DNA of 64,000 bases, from the NCBI GenBank assembly GCA_902705825.1, contig CACSIL010000050.1, forward strand, positions 136,038-200,037, given 5' to 3'. Positions 27,944 through 36,434 of the stretch are shown here, in pieces; position 1 is the stretch's first letter, and every line of letters begins with the position of its first letter. The DNA is from Halioglobus japonicus. GTDB taxonomy: Bacteria; Pseudomonadota; Gammaproteobacteria; Pseudomonadales; Halieaceae. Made by a program: the position numbers and the translations under genes. The notes under the pieces are model-generated. The model was not told where the DNA came from and did no database searches. It saw only the letters and a program-made list of their open reading frames with translations.

Positions 27944-29692
27944 ATGAGCGCTAAAATCCAGGTGACTGAACCTCTGGTAATTCTACATGGAGACGAAATG
28001 GCGCAGGTTGCGTTTGAGCGTATCCTCGAGCAGTTCGTTAGAAAACGGCTTGAAATAGAGCTGGTTGAAGTCGATCTGTCTGCCGAAAACCGGCTTATCA
28101 GCAACGGCCAGGTTGTTCTCGATGCCATAGCCGCGCTGAAAAAATACGGTGTCGGCATCAAGAATGCCGGAATGACGGTAAATCGCCAGCAATTGGATGA
28201 GTTACTGGCCAAGCATCCCACCATAAAAGAGGCGGAGCTGGATAAACTGGCGACAAAATCCCCCAATGGATCAATCCGCAAGGGTATCGGTGGCAATATT
28301 ACGCGAGAGGATATTGAGTTTCGAAACCTGGAGGTTGTGCAGCCCGAGTGGATAGGCCGCGATATCGAGGTTATGACGATGGAGGGAGGTGGCATTAAAC
28401 ACAGCCACAGTGAGCTATCCAAAGTCACGGGTGTGATCAAGCTGATTTTTGTCGGCAGCAGCGGCGATCCGGTGGAATTGCACCGACGCCGTGTCAACAA
28501 GGGTGATCCGTGGCTACTGGCCACTAATAGTATTGCGGATGTGGAGGCCTGGGCTCATGCGTTCTTTCAACGGGCTCTCGATGAAAACAGGGATGCCTAC
28601 CTCGGGTTGAAGGACACCGTGATTCCCGGTTACGACGGGGTGATGCGTTCTGCAATCGAGGCGGTGTATGAACAGAGCTATAAAGAGCGTCTCCAGCAAG
28701 CCGGCCTCAAATATCACTATGAATTGATCGACGCACAGGCCGCGCGCATTGTGTCCAATCCGCCCGAGCGCGCTCTATGGGGGGTGCCGGACAACACCAC
28801 GGGAAGAAAGCTGTTCAAACTGGTGGGCAAGTTAAAGATCTACGGCATCCCCAGCCGCAAGCATCACGTGTCTCTGTCGCGCATGAGCGCAGGAGGGGGT
28901 GACCAGTACGGTAGTTTTAATATGCCAGCAGCGGAAGATGGCATTTTGAAGGTGGTGCTTGACGGTGAGGAAAAATATGCTCGCGACATCAGCAGGAATG
29001 ACCCCATCCTGCTGATGTCCAATGACAATCAGGCGATAACTGACTGGGTGAGTCAGGTTTTTCGGGACGCGTCCAAAAAAGACAAGGAGGTGTATTTTGG
29101 TCTCAAGCGCGAGTACATGGAATACGATGAAGTATTCAGCACGGCAATCACCAATGTGCGGCATACGCTGGCGCAGTCGGGAACGCGCCCACCGTCATTT
29201 ATGATCATGCGGCCCTCCAGTCAGCTGAAGAAAATGATTACCGACCCACCCAGAAATGCGTTATACCCCGCGCAGAACCTGGACGGCGATATCTTTTCTG
29301 ACATCTCGGCAGCGCTGGGTGGCAGCCTGGCGACTGCCAGCTCAATCATTGAAAGTAAAGACGGCACCATGCTGTATGAGGCGCCGCACGGCACCGCCCA
29401 CGATCTGTATCTGAAATATCTGGAGAGTGAGGGTGAAGTGGCCATTTTCAATTCTTCGGCGCTGATTTATGCGCTGGCCAATGCACTGGAGACACTGGCA
29501 TTGCGCGAGAGCAACGACGCGCTGGTCGCGTATTCAAGCGCCCTGAAGGAAGCACTGATTGAGACCGTCGCCCAGGGGAAAATAACGGGTGATCTGAAGG
29601 GTAAAACTACTGATCCCGACTCGGAAACGGTGCTCGACATGTACGGCTTTCTGGATGCAATAGAGGGTAATATCGTCGCGATGGCAGGATGA
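27944..29692 (+). CDS. Isocitrate dehydrogenase-like protein with internal duplication
   Basis: A 582-residue isocitrate/isopropylmalate dehydrogenase-family protein resembling eukaryotic-type NADP-IDH. That family is normally about 410 residues. The N-terminus has H-G-D-E-M and the substrate segment KSPNGSIRKGIGG (about 105-117, with Ser, Asn and Arg positions of the family). A middle segment appears twice: about 136-283 and about 300-449. Both copies share DPxLL..N...W...F...A...Y.GLK....YD.V...AI..V and a final N/D-P-P-x-x-A-L. Only copy 2 keeps G-G-G-D-Q-Y and N-L-D-G-D-I-F-S-D. The C-terminus has Y-E-A-P-H-G-T-A. The start is set at the ATG preceded by GGGAGACCCA. It lies directly upstream of glutamine synthetase III, fitting a 2-oxoglutarate/ammonia link. 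Catalytic activity is not certain. Confidence 0.82.
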   Translation: MSAKIQVTEPLVILHGDEMAQVAFERILEQFVRKRLEIELVEVDLSAENRLISNGQVVLDAIAALKKYGVGIKNAGMTVNRQQLDELLAKHPTIKEAELDKLATKSPNGSIRKGIGGNITREDIEFRNLEVVQPEWIGRDIEVMTMEGGGIKHSHSELSKVTGVIKLIFVGSSGDPVELHRRRVNKGDPWLLATNSIADVEAWAHAFFQRALDENRDAYLGLKDTVIPGYDGVMRSAIEAVYEQSYKERLQQAGLKYHYELIDAQAARIVSNPPERALWGVPDNTTGRKLFKLVGKLKIYGIPSRKHHVSLSRMSAGGGDQYGSFNMPAAEDGILKVVLDGEEKYARDISRNDPILLMSNDNQAITDWVSQVFRDASKKDKEVYFGLKREYMEYDEVFSTAITNVRHTLAQSGTRPPSFMIMRPSSQLKKMITDPPRNALYPAQNLDGDIFSDISAALGGSLATASSIIESKDGTMLYEAPHGTAHDLYLKYLESEGEVAIFNSSALIYALANALETLALRESNDALVAYSSALKEALIETVAQGKITGDLKGKTTDPDSETVLDMYGFLDAIEGNIVAMAG

Positions 29693-29751
29693 CCGCCGGT
29701 GCCAGTATTCACTCGGTCGCCAGTTTCGAACCGTAGGAGGCCAGTACTGCC

Positions 29752-29788
29752 CGCCCTATTATGGTGCCTTTCGCCCCATAATAGGGCG
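29752..29788. repeat. 13-bp perfect inverted repeat between IDH-like gene and glnN
   Basis: CGCCCTATTATGG and its exact reverse complement CCATAATAGGGCG are separated by 11 nt. It begins 60 bp after the IDH-like stop. No T tract follows, so it could be a factor-dependent terminator structure or an operator. It lies about 90-120 bp upstream of the candidate sigma-54 promoter, the usual distance for an enhancer site. Confidence 0.6.
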
Positions 29789-29873
29789 AATATGCACCAA
29801 CTTAGGGTGTGAATGTACCCTGCTACCTCGGTCCACCACCTCAAATTCTGGCATTTCTCTGTTTCTTGCATTT

Positions 29874-29890
29874 TTGGTCTGACTCTTGCT
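29874..29890 (+). promoter_or_regulatory. Candidate sigma-54 promoter of glnN
   Basis: TTGGTCTGACTCTTGCT matches the sigma-54 consensus YTGGCACGRNNNTTGCW at all positions except three in the C-A-C stretch. The invariant GG and GC are separated by exactly 10 nt. It lies 98 bp before the glnN start codon. Sigma-54 control with NtrC is established for nitrogen assimilation genes. TGGTGC at 29763 and TGCACC at 29792 are possible NtrC half-sites, but their spacing does not fit the standard site. Confidence 0.5.
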
Positions 29891-29988
29891 AGCTGGAGTA
29901 TGTCGGCGATGTTGCACTGCCGAGTAATCGCACGCCGGGGAGCGTCCCAGTATGCGATGCACCCTATTTACATGACCGAGGAAAACAC

Positions 29989-32163
29989 ATGAGTGCCAAT
30001 ACATCACGCCAGCAGGCGATCCAGCAGATTACCAACCGCAAGCCGGTACCGATAAAGAAGACAGATTTTCTGGGAGAGATCTGGGCTGAAGATGTATTTA
30101 ATTTGGCCAGGATGGAGTGGGCGCTGTCTAAAACGGCTTTCAAGGCGATCAAGAAAACGGTACATACCGGCGAGCCACTGGACGCGGCCACTGCTGATGT
30201 TGTTGCTGCGGCCATGAAGGAATGGGCGATCGCCAAAGGCGCCAAATTTTTCTCCCATATTTTCTACCCGATGACGAATATCACCGCGGAAAAACACGAC
30301 GGTTTCATTATCACTAATGCCGATGGTGCCGCTATCACGGAATTTTCGGGCAGCCTGTTGATCAAAGGGGAGCCCGACGGGTCATCCTTCCCCAATGGCA
30401 GCCTGCGTATGACCAATGCTGCCCGTGGTTATACCGCCTGGGACCCAACAAGCCCGGCGTACATCATGCAGACCGACAACGGTGCAACGCTGATGATTCC
30501 CAGTGTGTTCATGTCCTGGACGGGCGAAGCGCTGGACAAAAAGATACCGCTGTTGCGCTCCAACCGGGCGATGGACAAGGCTGCGCAGGACGTTCTCAAA
30601 CTGATGGGCGAAACTGATATTGCCCCCCTCAACTCCAGTTGTGGTGCTGAGCAGGAATATTTCCTGGTGGATACCCATTTCGCCAATAGCCGGCCCGATC
30701 TGTTGCTCGCTGGTCGCACTTTGTTTGGTGCCCCACCGGCCAAGGGGCAGGAGTTTGACGACCACTACTTCGGAGCGATACCAGCGCGCGTGCAGGTGTT
30801 TATGCAGGACTTTGAAGACCAGCTGTATAAACTGGGAATCCCTGCCAAAACCCATCACAACGAAGTCGCGCCGGGCCAGTTTGAGATCGCGCCCTATTTT
30901 GAAGCGGCCAATGTCGCCGCCGATCATCAGCAGCTGATGATGACACTGATGAAAGCCACGGCCAAAAAGCACGGATTCATGTGTCTGCTGCATGAAAAGC
31001 CGTTCGCTGGTATCAATGGCTCCGGTAAGCACGTCAACTGGTCGGTGGGAAATTCCACTCAGGGCAACCTGCTGGATCCTGGCAGTACCCCGAACGAGAA
31101 CCTGTTGTTCCTGCTGTTTTGCGGTGCGGTGATTCGCGGTGTGCATCTGTACGGCCCACTGCTGCGGGCTGTCATCGCTTCTGCTTCCAACGACCACCGT
31201 CTGGGCGCCAATGAGGCGCCGCCGGCTATCCTGTCGGTCTATCTGGGTGATCAGTTGGAAAAAGTCTTTATGGACATCAAGGAAGGCAAGCTCAGCGAAA
31301 CCGCGCAGGGCGGTGAAATGGACCTGGGACTGTCGCAAATTCTCAATTTTGAACGCGACCCGGGTGACCGCAACCGCACATCACCATTTGCGTTTACGGG
31401 CAACCGCTTTGAATTTCGCGCGGTAGGCTCCTCGCAGTCGGTGTCGGGGCCATTGGTCGCGATGAATACCATGCTGGCTGATTCCCTCAGCTGGATTGCC
31501 GGAAAACTTGAAGGAGAGTTTGGCAAAGGCGCCAGCAAGTCCGAGGCGGTTATTACTGTGCTGCAGGAACTGATGGAAGATCACAGCAATGTCATTTTTG
31601 GCGGCGATGGTTATTCCGCAGAATGGCATGAAGCTGCAGTGAAGGAGCGCGGCCTTAAAAATATACCCACCACTGCTGATGCATTACCCGCTCTACGCGA
31701 AGAGTCTGTGGTAAAACTCTTTGAGAGAACCGGCGTACTCAGCCCGATCGAACTGGAAAGTCGCTTCGAAGTCTATGCCGAGCAGTACGTGCTTTCGATT
31801 GAGGTCGAGGCAAAACTCGTGATCGATATGGCCAAAACACTGATCTATCCGGCGGCTTTGGACTACCTGTCGACGCTGGCCAGCACCGGTGCGGGCTTGT
31901 CGGCCATGGGTGTTGATCTCGACAATAGTGCGGCCAAAGTTGTGGCTGACCATGCCAATGCGATGATGGCTGCCGTGAGCAAGCTGAGCGCGGCGCTGTC
32001 ACAGGATGAATTTGCTTCAACAGAGGAGCATTTGCAGTTTTGTGCCAGTTCCATTCGCAGCCTTATGGATGAGGTGCGCGGTCATGCGGATGTGCTGGAA
32101 GCCGAGGTGTCCGATGCACTGTGGCCGCTGCCCAAGTATCAGGAAATGCTGTATATCAAGTAG
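29989..32163 (+). CDS. glnN: Glutamine synthetase type III
   Basis: A 724-residue GSIII, which makes glutamine from glutamate, ammonia and ATP. The length and N-terminal region are characteristic of the type III family rather than the about 470-residue GSI. Active-site segments visible are LNSSCGAEQEYFLVD, THHNEVAPGQFEIAP, FAGINGSGKHVNWS and the late GNRFEFRAVGSSQSVSGP. GAGGAAAACAC precedes the ATG. It follows the IDH-like gene by 296 bp and has its own candidate sigma-54 promoter, so nitrogen regulation is likely. GSIII is typical of Bacteroidetes and cyanobacteria and patchy in gammaproteobacteria. It is followed by a hairpin at 32201. Confidence 0.96.
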   Translation: MSANTSRQQAIQQITNRKPVPIKKTDFLGEIWAEDVFNLARMEWALSKTAFKAIKKTVHTGEPLDAATADVVAAAMKEWAIAKGAKFFSHIFYPMTNITAEKHDGFIITNADGAAITEFSGSLLIKGEPDGSSFPNGSLRMTNAARGYTAWDPTSPAYIMQTDNGATLMIPSVFMSWTGEALDKKIPLLRSNRAMDKAAQDVLKLMGETDIAPLNSSCGAEQEYFLVDTHFANSRPDLLLAGRTLFGAPPAKGQEFDDHYFGAIPARVQVFMQDFEDQLYKLGIPAKTHHNEVAPGQFEIAPYFEAANVAADHQQLMMTLMKATAKKHGFMCLLHEKPFAGINGSGKHVNWSVGNSTQGNLLDPGSTPNENLLFLLFCGAVIRGVHLYGPLLRAVIASASNDHRLGANEAPPAILSVYLGDQLEKVFMDIKEGKLSETAQGGEMDLGLSQILNFERDPGDRNRTSPFAFTGNRFEFRAVGSSQSVSGPLVAMNTMLADSLSWIAGKLEGEFGKGASKSEAVITVLQELMEDHSNVIFGGDGYSAEWHEAAVKERGLKNIPTTADALPALREESVVKLFERTGVLSPIELESRFEVYAEQYVLSIEVEAKLVIDMAKTLIYPAALDYLSTLASTGAGLSAMGVDLDNSAAKVVADHANAMMAAVSKLSAALSQDEFASTEEHLQFCASSIRSLMDEVRGHADVLEAEVSDALWPLPKYQEMLYIK

Positions 32164-32200
32164 TCTGACCCCTTGAACTCCTTGAACTGACCCCTTGAAC

Positions 32201-32223
32201 AGTGCCGGAGTTTATCCGGCACT
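32201..32223 (+). terminator. Hairpin terminator candidate after glnN
   Basis: A perfect 9-bp stem (AGTGCCGGA / TCCGGCACT) with a 5-nt loop lies 38 bp past the glnN stop and is followed by GTGCTTTATC, a weak T-rich stretch. Just before it, the 14-bp direct repeat CTGACCCCTTGAAC occurs twice (32165-32178 and 32187-32200). Confidence 0.55.
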
Positions 32224-32263
32224 GTGCTTTATCGGTAATTTTGAAGTGCACGCCTGTGCCGCT

Positions 32264-32458
32264 GTGAGCGATCGCTTCTATCGAGTGCCGGGTACCGTTT
32301 CCGTGGGTGCGGGGCTGGGCCTATCAATTGTTGAGCGGATTGCAGACCGCCACGGTGCAACGTTCAATGTCGGGCCTTGGCAGGCAGACAAGGGGTTTTG
32401 CGCCAACCTGCAATTGCCCCTGTACCAGCAACGGCAACCGCAGGAGGAACGGCGCTAG
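32264..32458 (+). pseudogene. Remnant of a histidine kinase C-terminal ATPase domain
   Basis: The translated frame contains DRFYRVPGT followed by GAGLGLSIVERIADRHGA and a final strand, which matches the F-box and G2-box end of the HATPase_c domain in QseC/TctE-type sensor kinases. The N-box, G1 box, dimerisation and sensor domains are missing. The frame upstream of about 32264 runs into the glnN terminator region and does not look like protein. It is therefore a decayed 3' end of a sensor kinase gene. Its stop shares CTAG with the convergent PilZ gene. No partner response regulator is nearby. Confidence 0.7.
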
Positions 32459-33432
32459 CCAAAATTAGCGCTCTTCCCGGCCGCCATCTTGCGCAGCAGC
32501 TCATCGATGCGCTCCTGTAAATCCTCAGCGTTGTGCTCAAACTTCAGGCCGGCCCGATACACTTCCACTGTACCCAGTTGTATGGCGTCCTGACGCACGA
32601 CACGTGCTCGCAGTTTTAGGCTGGTGCTGCCATCCAGGGCGCTTATTACTGTCTGCAATGACTGCCCGATCTGCAGAGGCTCTGGAACTGTTATGCCCAT
32701 CCCTCCTGCGGATATGTCATCGAGTGTGGCCTGAAGTTCCTGTACGCCGTCGAATTCGATGTCCAGTCGCTGGGTCAACCTTGCATGGTTGCGTTGGCCG
32801 TCAGCATCGGCTGATTCAGCCAGCAACTTGAGTAGCTTTTCGAGCTCCAGTTCATCGCGGGTGCTAAGGCTGCTGAACCGGGTAGCCAGGCCGTAACCTT
32901 TGCCGTCCGGAAGATCCCAGGTGCGGAGTATTTTGGCCTCAATGGAAATGGCGCTGCCCTGACTGACAGGCACCATGATTTGCAGGGTGTCCCCATTGTC
33001 CGTTTTCAGCTGTTCTACGTGGATTGCGGCACCGCCCCAGGAAATATTTTCCAGCTTGGCCGCAACGGGTTCTGAGTCTTCTGGCCACAGCACCTTGATT
33101 GCAGCACTGACGTGGATGCGCAGCTGTCGCCGCTTCTCCATTGGTAGACCGCTGGTTTCTGATGTCCCCTGTGATGCCGATTGTGCCAGTCGCTCTGCGG
33201 TCAGAACTCTGATCACTTCAAGCGCTTCCTCAGCCACGCGCCAGCCCTGATCTGTTACTTCCTTGTCGGCATCTTCGAGCGCGCCGGGGTGAACGTATTT
33301 TGCCGAGTCGCCCAGTGGTACGAAGCCATTTTTGCGACGGTGTTGGGCCACGCTGATGGCAATCAGTCCAATGCAGTCGATCAGTTCGTCCTGTGTCGCT
33401 CCTTCCAGGAGCTTGGTCAAAGTCTCATCCAT
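32455..33432 (-). CDS. Tandem PilZ-domain protein
   Basis: A 325-residue cytoplasmic protein. After an N-terminal helical region (about 1-95) it carries two PilZ domains. The first has K-R-R-Q-L-R plus LENISWGGAAI. The second has H-A-R-L-T-Q-R-L plus LDDISAGGMGI. The R-x-x-x-R and D/N-x-S-x-x-G elements bind cyclic di-GMP in known PilZ proteins; the first copy has Asn for Asp and the second has a less regular Arg motif. It probably senses c-di-GMP and may influence motility or surface behaviour. It lies near the type IV pilus operon but is not joined to it. Confidence 0.85.
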   Translation of the reverse strand: MDETLTKLLEGATQDELIDCIGLIAISVAQHRRKNGFVPLGDSAKYVHPGALEDADKEVTDQGWRVAEEALEVIRVLTAERLAQSASQGTSETSGLPMEKRRQLRIHVSAAIKVLWPEDSEPVAAKLENISWGGAAIHVEQLKTDNGDTLQIMVPVSQGSAISIEAKILRTWDLPDGKGYGLATRFSSLSTRDELELEKLLKLLAESADADGQRNHARLTQRLDIEFDGVQELQATLDDISAGGMGITVPEPLQIGQSLQTVISALDGSTSLKLRARVVRQDAIQLGTVEVYRAGLKFEHNAEDLQERIDELLRKMAAGKSANFG

Positions 33433-33496
33433 AGTCTCTGCAGCCGGTGGCCTGCTGTAATTTCAAGCACCTGCTTGTGCAACAGTGCGGCGCGTC

Positions 33497-34177
33497 TTAA
33501 CTTTTGCCCGCCTTATGTGGACTTAGGCTGGCCAGTGCCAGGTTCTCGGTTTTGCAGGTGGATAGGCTGGCGGTGCCGGGCCCATAGGCGTAGATAAACT
33601 GTCCGTATTTCAGCGTGTCAATCATCGGCTGTGCGACTTCGGTGCGCACTGCCGGGCAGCCCCAGGAACGACCCAGGCGGCCCATCTTCGCGGCGGCGGT
33701 CGGGTTCACGTAGGGCGCTCCGTGCATGACGATCAGTCGCTCCATGGCAGATTCGTTAAAGCCCATGCTCAGGCCCTGCAACCGCAATGAGTAGCCATTG
33801 CCGCCCTCATAGGTCTCATCGGTCAGAAACAGCCCCAGGCTGGTTTGATGGCTGCCATTGCGGTTGGAAAACATGTTGGGGATATCTTCACCCGACCCTT
33901 GCCCGTGCGCGACGTACTCTTCGAACAATAATTCTCTGTTCTCCAAATCCAGCACCCACAGGCGATGATTGCGGGAGGGAATAGTGTAATCGATGATCGC
34001 CAGGCGGCTGGCCTGCTCACCAACACCATTCTTCTGCGCACATTTCATCGCGGAAACGGCTTCAGAGACGGCAGTGGGGTTGATCGCGGGCGCCAGTTCT
34101 CGTATCAGGGCGGCCTCATCGGCGGCAACCTGAGTAGTCGCGAGCAGGCTGAATACCAACGCTGATAATAATCGCAT
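33497..34177 (-). CDS. Murein L,D-transpeptidase catalytic domain family protein (YkuD_2-like)
   Basis: A 226-residue exported protein with a signal peptide (about 1-19, ending QVAA-DE). The catalytic region resembles the PF13645 L,D-transpeptidase-like family: VMHGAPYVNP, then GRSWGCPAV with the candidate catalytic Cys and preceding Ser-Trp-Gly, and an upstream A-H-G-Q-G-S-G strand. It probably acts on peptidoglycan stem peptides in the periplasm. The gene is divergent from the DUF3604 lipoprotein gene; its upstream region holds a 10-bp inverted repeat. Confidence 0.85.
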   Translation of the reverse strand: MRLLSALVFSLLATTQVAADEAALIRELAPAINPTAVSEAVSAMKCAQKNGVGEQASRLAIIDYTIPSRNHRLWVLDLENRELLFEEYVAHGQGSGEDIPNMFSNRNGSHQTSLGLFLTDETYEGGNGYSLRLQGLSMGFNESAMERLIVMHGAPYVNPTAAAKMGRLGRSWGCPAVRTEVAQPMIDTLKYGQFIYAYGPGTASLSTCKTENLALASLSPHKAGKS

Positions 34178-34216
34178 GAGAAAAACCTAATGGGATGGAT
34201 AGGTCGTTATTGTTTC

Positions 34217-34243
34217 GCCACAATACACAACAAGTATTGTGGC
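34217..34243. repeat. 10-bp inverted repeat in a divergent promoter region
   Basis: GCCACAATAC and its exact reverse complement GTATTGTGGC are separated by 7 nt, 40 bp upstream of the L,D-transpeptidase-like gene. No gene ends here, so a terminator role is unlikely. A regulator binding site or a 5'-UTR hairpin on the minus-strand transcript is more likely. The remaining 34178-34464 interval shows only the AAGGAGA ribosome binding site of the DUF3604 gene. Confidence 0.5.
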
Positions 34244-34464
34244 TGTAAAGTTAATATTTTATAAAAATGAGTAAATTCAACAAGATACTGCGTAATCCTT
34301 AAGTTCGTATGATGGTGAATCCCGGCTGATAGCGGGGCGTCCCGGCATTTGCCGCACGCCGCCGGTGTCGAGACCACTGCAGAATAAGTGCGCCGGCGGT
34401 TGTGATGAATCATACTACCTTTGCGTCGCTCAGAAGATACAATTGTCCGTCACAAGGAGAGCTT

Positions 34465-36396
34465 ATGGACACCACGAATGGAATCAGTTGGCGCCGCGCC
34501 AGCGGGCGCGCCCTGTGTTTTGCTGTTGTTGCCAGCGGTATTTTGGCAGCCTGCGATGCCAAACCGCAAGGCACTGCGGCGTTAGAGGACGCCGCGGTGC
34601 AGAACGATGATGCAGCGCTCGAAGCCGCTGCCAGTGCGGCACTCAAAACGCTCGCAGACATCGAAGATGCAGTTCCCGAGTCACCGCTCAAAGAAGCCTA
34701 CTTTGGCGAGATCCATGTCCACACCTCGCTCTCTCTCGATGCCTATATAGCCGGTACGCGCCTGACTCCAGATAGGGCTTATCGGTTTGCCAGGGGTGAA
34801 ACGATGATTGTAAATGGCCAAAAACACAGCATCGACCGGCCGCTGGACTTTGTTGCAGTGACCGACCACGCGGAGTACATGGGTGAGATGTATTCCGCGC
34901 AAATAGAGGGTGCCAAAGGCTATGACAACCCGCAGTTGAAGGCATTGCGCGCTCTGGTGGGTATTGAGAACCAGGAAGCCTGGTTCCGCAAATATGTGAT
35001 GCTACCGGCGCGCTCGGGGAAGGTTGGCCATCCGGCATTCTATGCAGGAGAAGAGACATCGAAGAGTGCCTGGCAGCTCACGATCGACGCGGCTGTCGAG
35101 AACTACGAACCGGGTGTGTTCTCCACCCTTGCCGGTTTCGAGTGGAGCGCAGCTCCCAACGGCGGGAATATGCATCGAAACGTGCTGTTTCGAGACCTGG
35201 ACGTTCCTGAAGTACCGTTTACCTCCATTGACAGCAGTGATGAGGAAAAGCTGTGGGACTGGATGGAGAAACAGGAGGCCGCAGGCCGCAGGCTAACCGC
35301 CATTCCTCACAACTCTAACGCCAGCAAGGGCGCGATGTTTGAACTCGTCGATAACAGCGGCAACCCGATCAACGCCGTTTATGCGGAGCGGCGCAGCCAC
35401 TTTGAACGGGTTATCGAGATTATGCAGGTCAAGGGCAGCTCAGAGGTGCATCCCAAGTTCTGGCCAGCGGATGAATTTGCCGATTTTGAAAATGCCGACA
35501 GTATCCAGGATAACAGCGACCGCACCTTCCAAAAACGTGATTTTGTGCGCGCTGCGCTGGTCGAGGGGGTGAACTATGATCGGCTGATCAATCAAAACCC
35601 GTTTAAGCTGGGCTTTGTCGGCGGCAGTGACAGCCATAATGGTACCCCTGCAGATGTGGCGGAAGACAACTATATCGGCAGCCACGGTGCAGCGGATGGC
35701 ACGGTGGAGCGCCGGCGCAACGCAGACATTGCAGGCTGGCTGATGGCCAGGGATTCCAACCCCGGAGCCCTGACCGGCGTGTGGGCGAATAAAAACACCC
35801 GCGGCAACATCTGGGATGCTCTACGGGAGCGCGAGACCTTCGCGACCTCAGGTCCGCGCATCAGGCCGCGGTTTTTCGGGGGCGTGGACCTTGTCGCAGA
35901 AAACGCAGAGGATCTGGTCAGGCAGGGTTATGCTGAGGGAGTGCCCATGGGGGGTGAACTTTCAGGGCTGAGCCAGTCACCGACCTTCACAGTACACGCG
36001 TTGAAAGATCCGGACGGCGCCAATCTCGATCGCATACAGATCATCAAGAGCTGGATCGATGTTGCCAGCAACCCGCAGGAAAAAATTGTCGACGTGGTCT
36101 GGTCTGACAATCGCGAGCCGGATATTTTTGGGGTGTTGCCGCCAGTGGGCAACACAGTTGATACAGCTGCCGCCAGCTATACCAATACCATAGGCAGTGC
36201 CGAGCTGATGGGCAGCTGGATCGATTACGATTTTGATCCCAGGTTGCCCGCGGTGTACTACCTCAGAGTATTGGAAATACCCACTCCGCGCTGGAGCACC
36301 TATGATGCGGTGAACAATAACCTGCCTCTGCTGGGCAGTGTACCAGCCACTATTCAGGAACGCGCCTGGACTTCACCTATCTGGTATACACCCTGA
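34465..36396 (+). CDS. DUF3604 lipoprotein (PHP-like metal hydrolase fold)
   Basis: A 643-residue lipoprotein. The signal peptide ends in a lipobox (G-I-L-A-A-C, Cys about 29) and is followed by an Ala/Asp-rich linker. The DUF3604 domain starts with Y-F-G-E-I-H-V-H-T-S-L-S, whose H-x-H-T is the PHP-type metal motif. D-F-V-A-V-T-D-H-A-E-Y and GFVGGSDSHNGTPADV add metal-ligand histidines and aspartates. The C-terminus has RQGYAEGVPMGGEL. The family is widespread in marine bacteria and its reaction is not established. The start is chosen at the ATG with AAGGAGAGCTT; in-frame ATGs 57-63 bp upstream lack such a site and would spoil the signal peptide. Confidence 0.9.
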   Translation: MDTTNGISWRRASGRALCFAVVASGILAACDAKPQGTAALEDAAVQNDDAALEAAASAALKTLADIEDAVPESPLKEAYFGEIHVHTSLSLDAYIAGTRLTPDRAYRFARGETMIVNGQKHSIDRPLDFVAVTDHAEYMGEMYSAQIEGAKGYDNPQLKALRALVGIENQEAWFRKYVMLPARSGKVGHPAFYAGEETSKSAWQLTIDAAVENYEPGVFSTLAGFEWSAAPNGGNMHRNVLFRDLDVPEVPFTSIDSSDEEKLWDWMEKQEAAGRRLTAIPHNSNASKGAMFELVDNSGNPINAVYAERRSHFERVIEIMQVKGSSEVHPKFWPADEFADFENADSIQDNSDRTFQKRDFVRAALVEGVNYDRLINQNPFKLGFVGGSDSHNGTPADVAEDNYIGSHGAADGTVERRRNADIAGWLMARDSNPGALTGVWANKNTRGNIWDALRERETFATSGPRIRPRFFGGVDLVAENAEDLVRQGYAEGVPMGGELSGLSQSPTFTVHALKDPDGANLDRIQIIKSWIDVASNPQEKIVDVVWSDNREPDIFGVLPPVGNTVDTAAASYTNTIGSAELMGSWIDYDFDPRLPAVYYLRVLEIPTPRWSTYDAVNNNLPLLGSVPATIQERAWTSPIWYTP

Positions 36397-36434
36397 TTGT
36401 GGGGCCTCGCGCGAGACTCACGCGCAGGAGTGCA

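Noticed and set aside
29764-29810. Standard NtrC binding site upstream of glnN
   Set aside because: Half-sites TGCACC and GGTG are present, but their spacing is 7 nt rather than the usual 5, so only half-site similarity is stated.
30382-31338. 318-codon open frame opposite glnN
   Set aside because: Antisense shadow of the glutamine synthetase III gene; His/Arg/Gln-rich composition and no domain.
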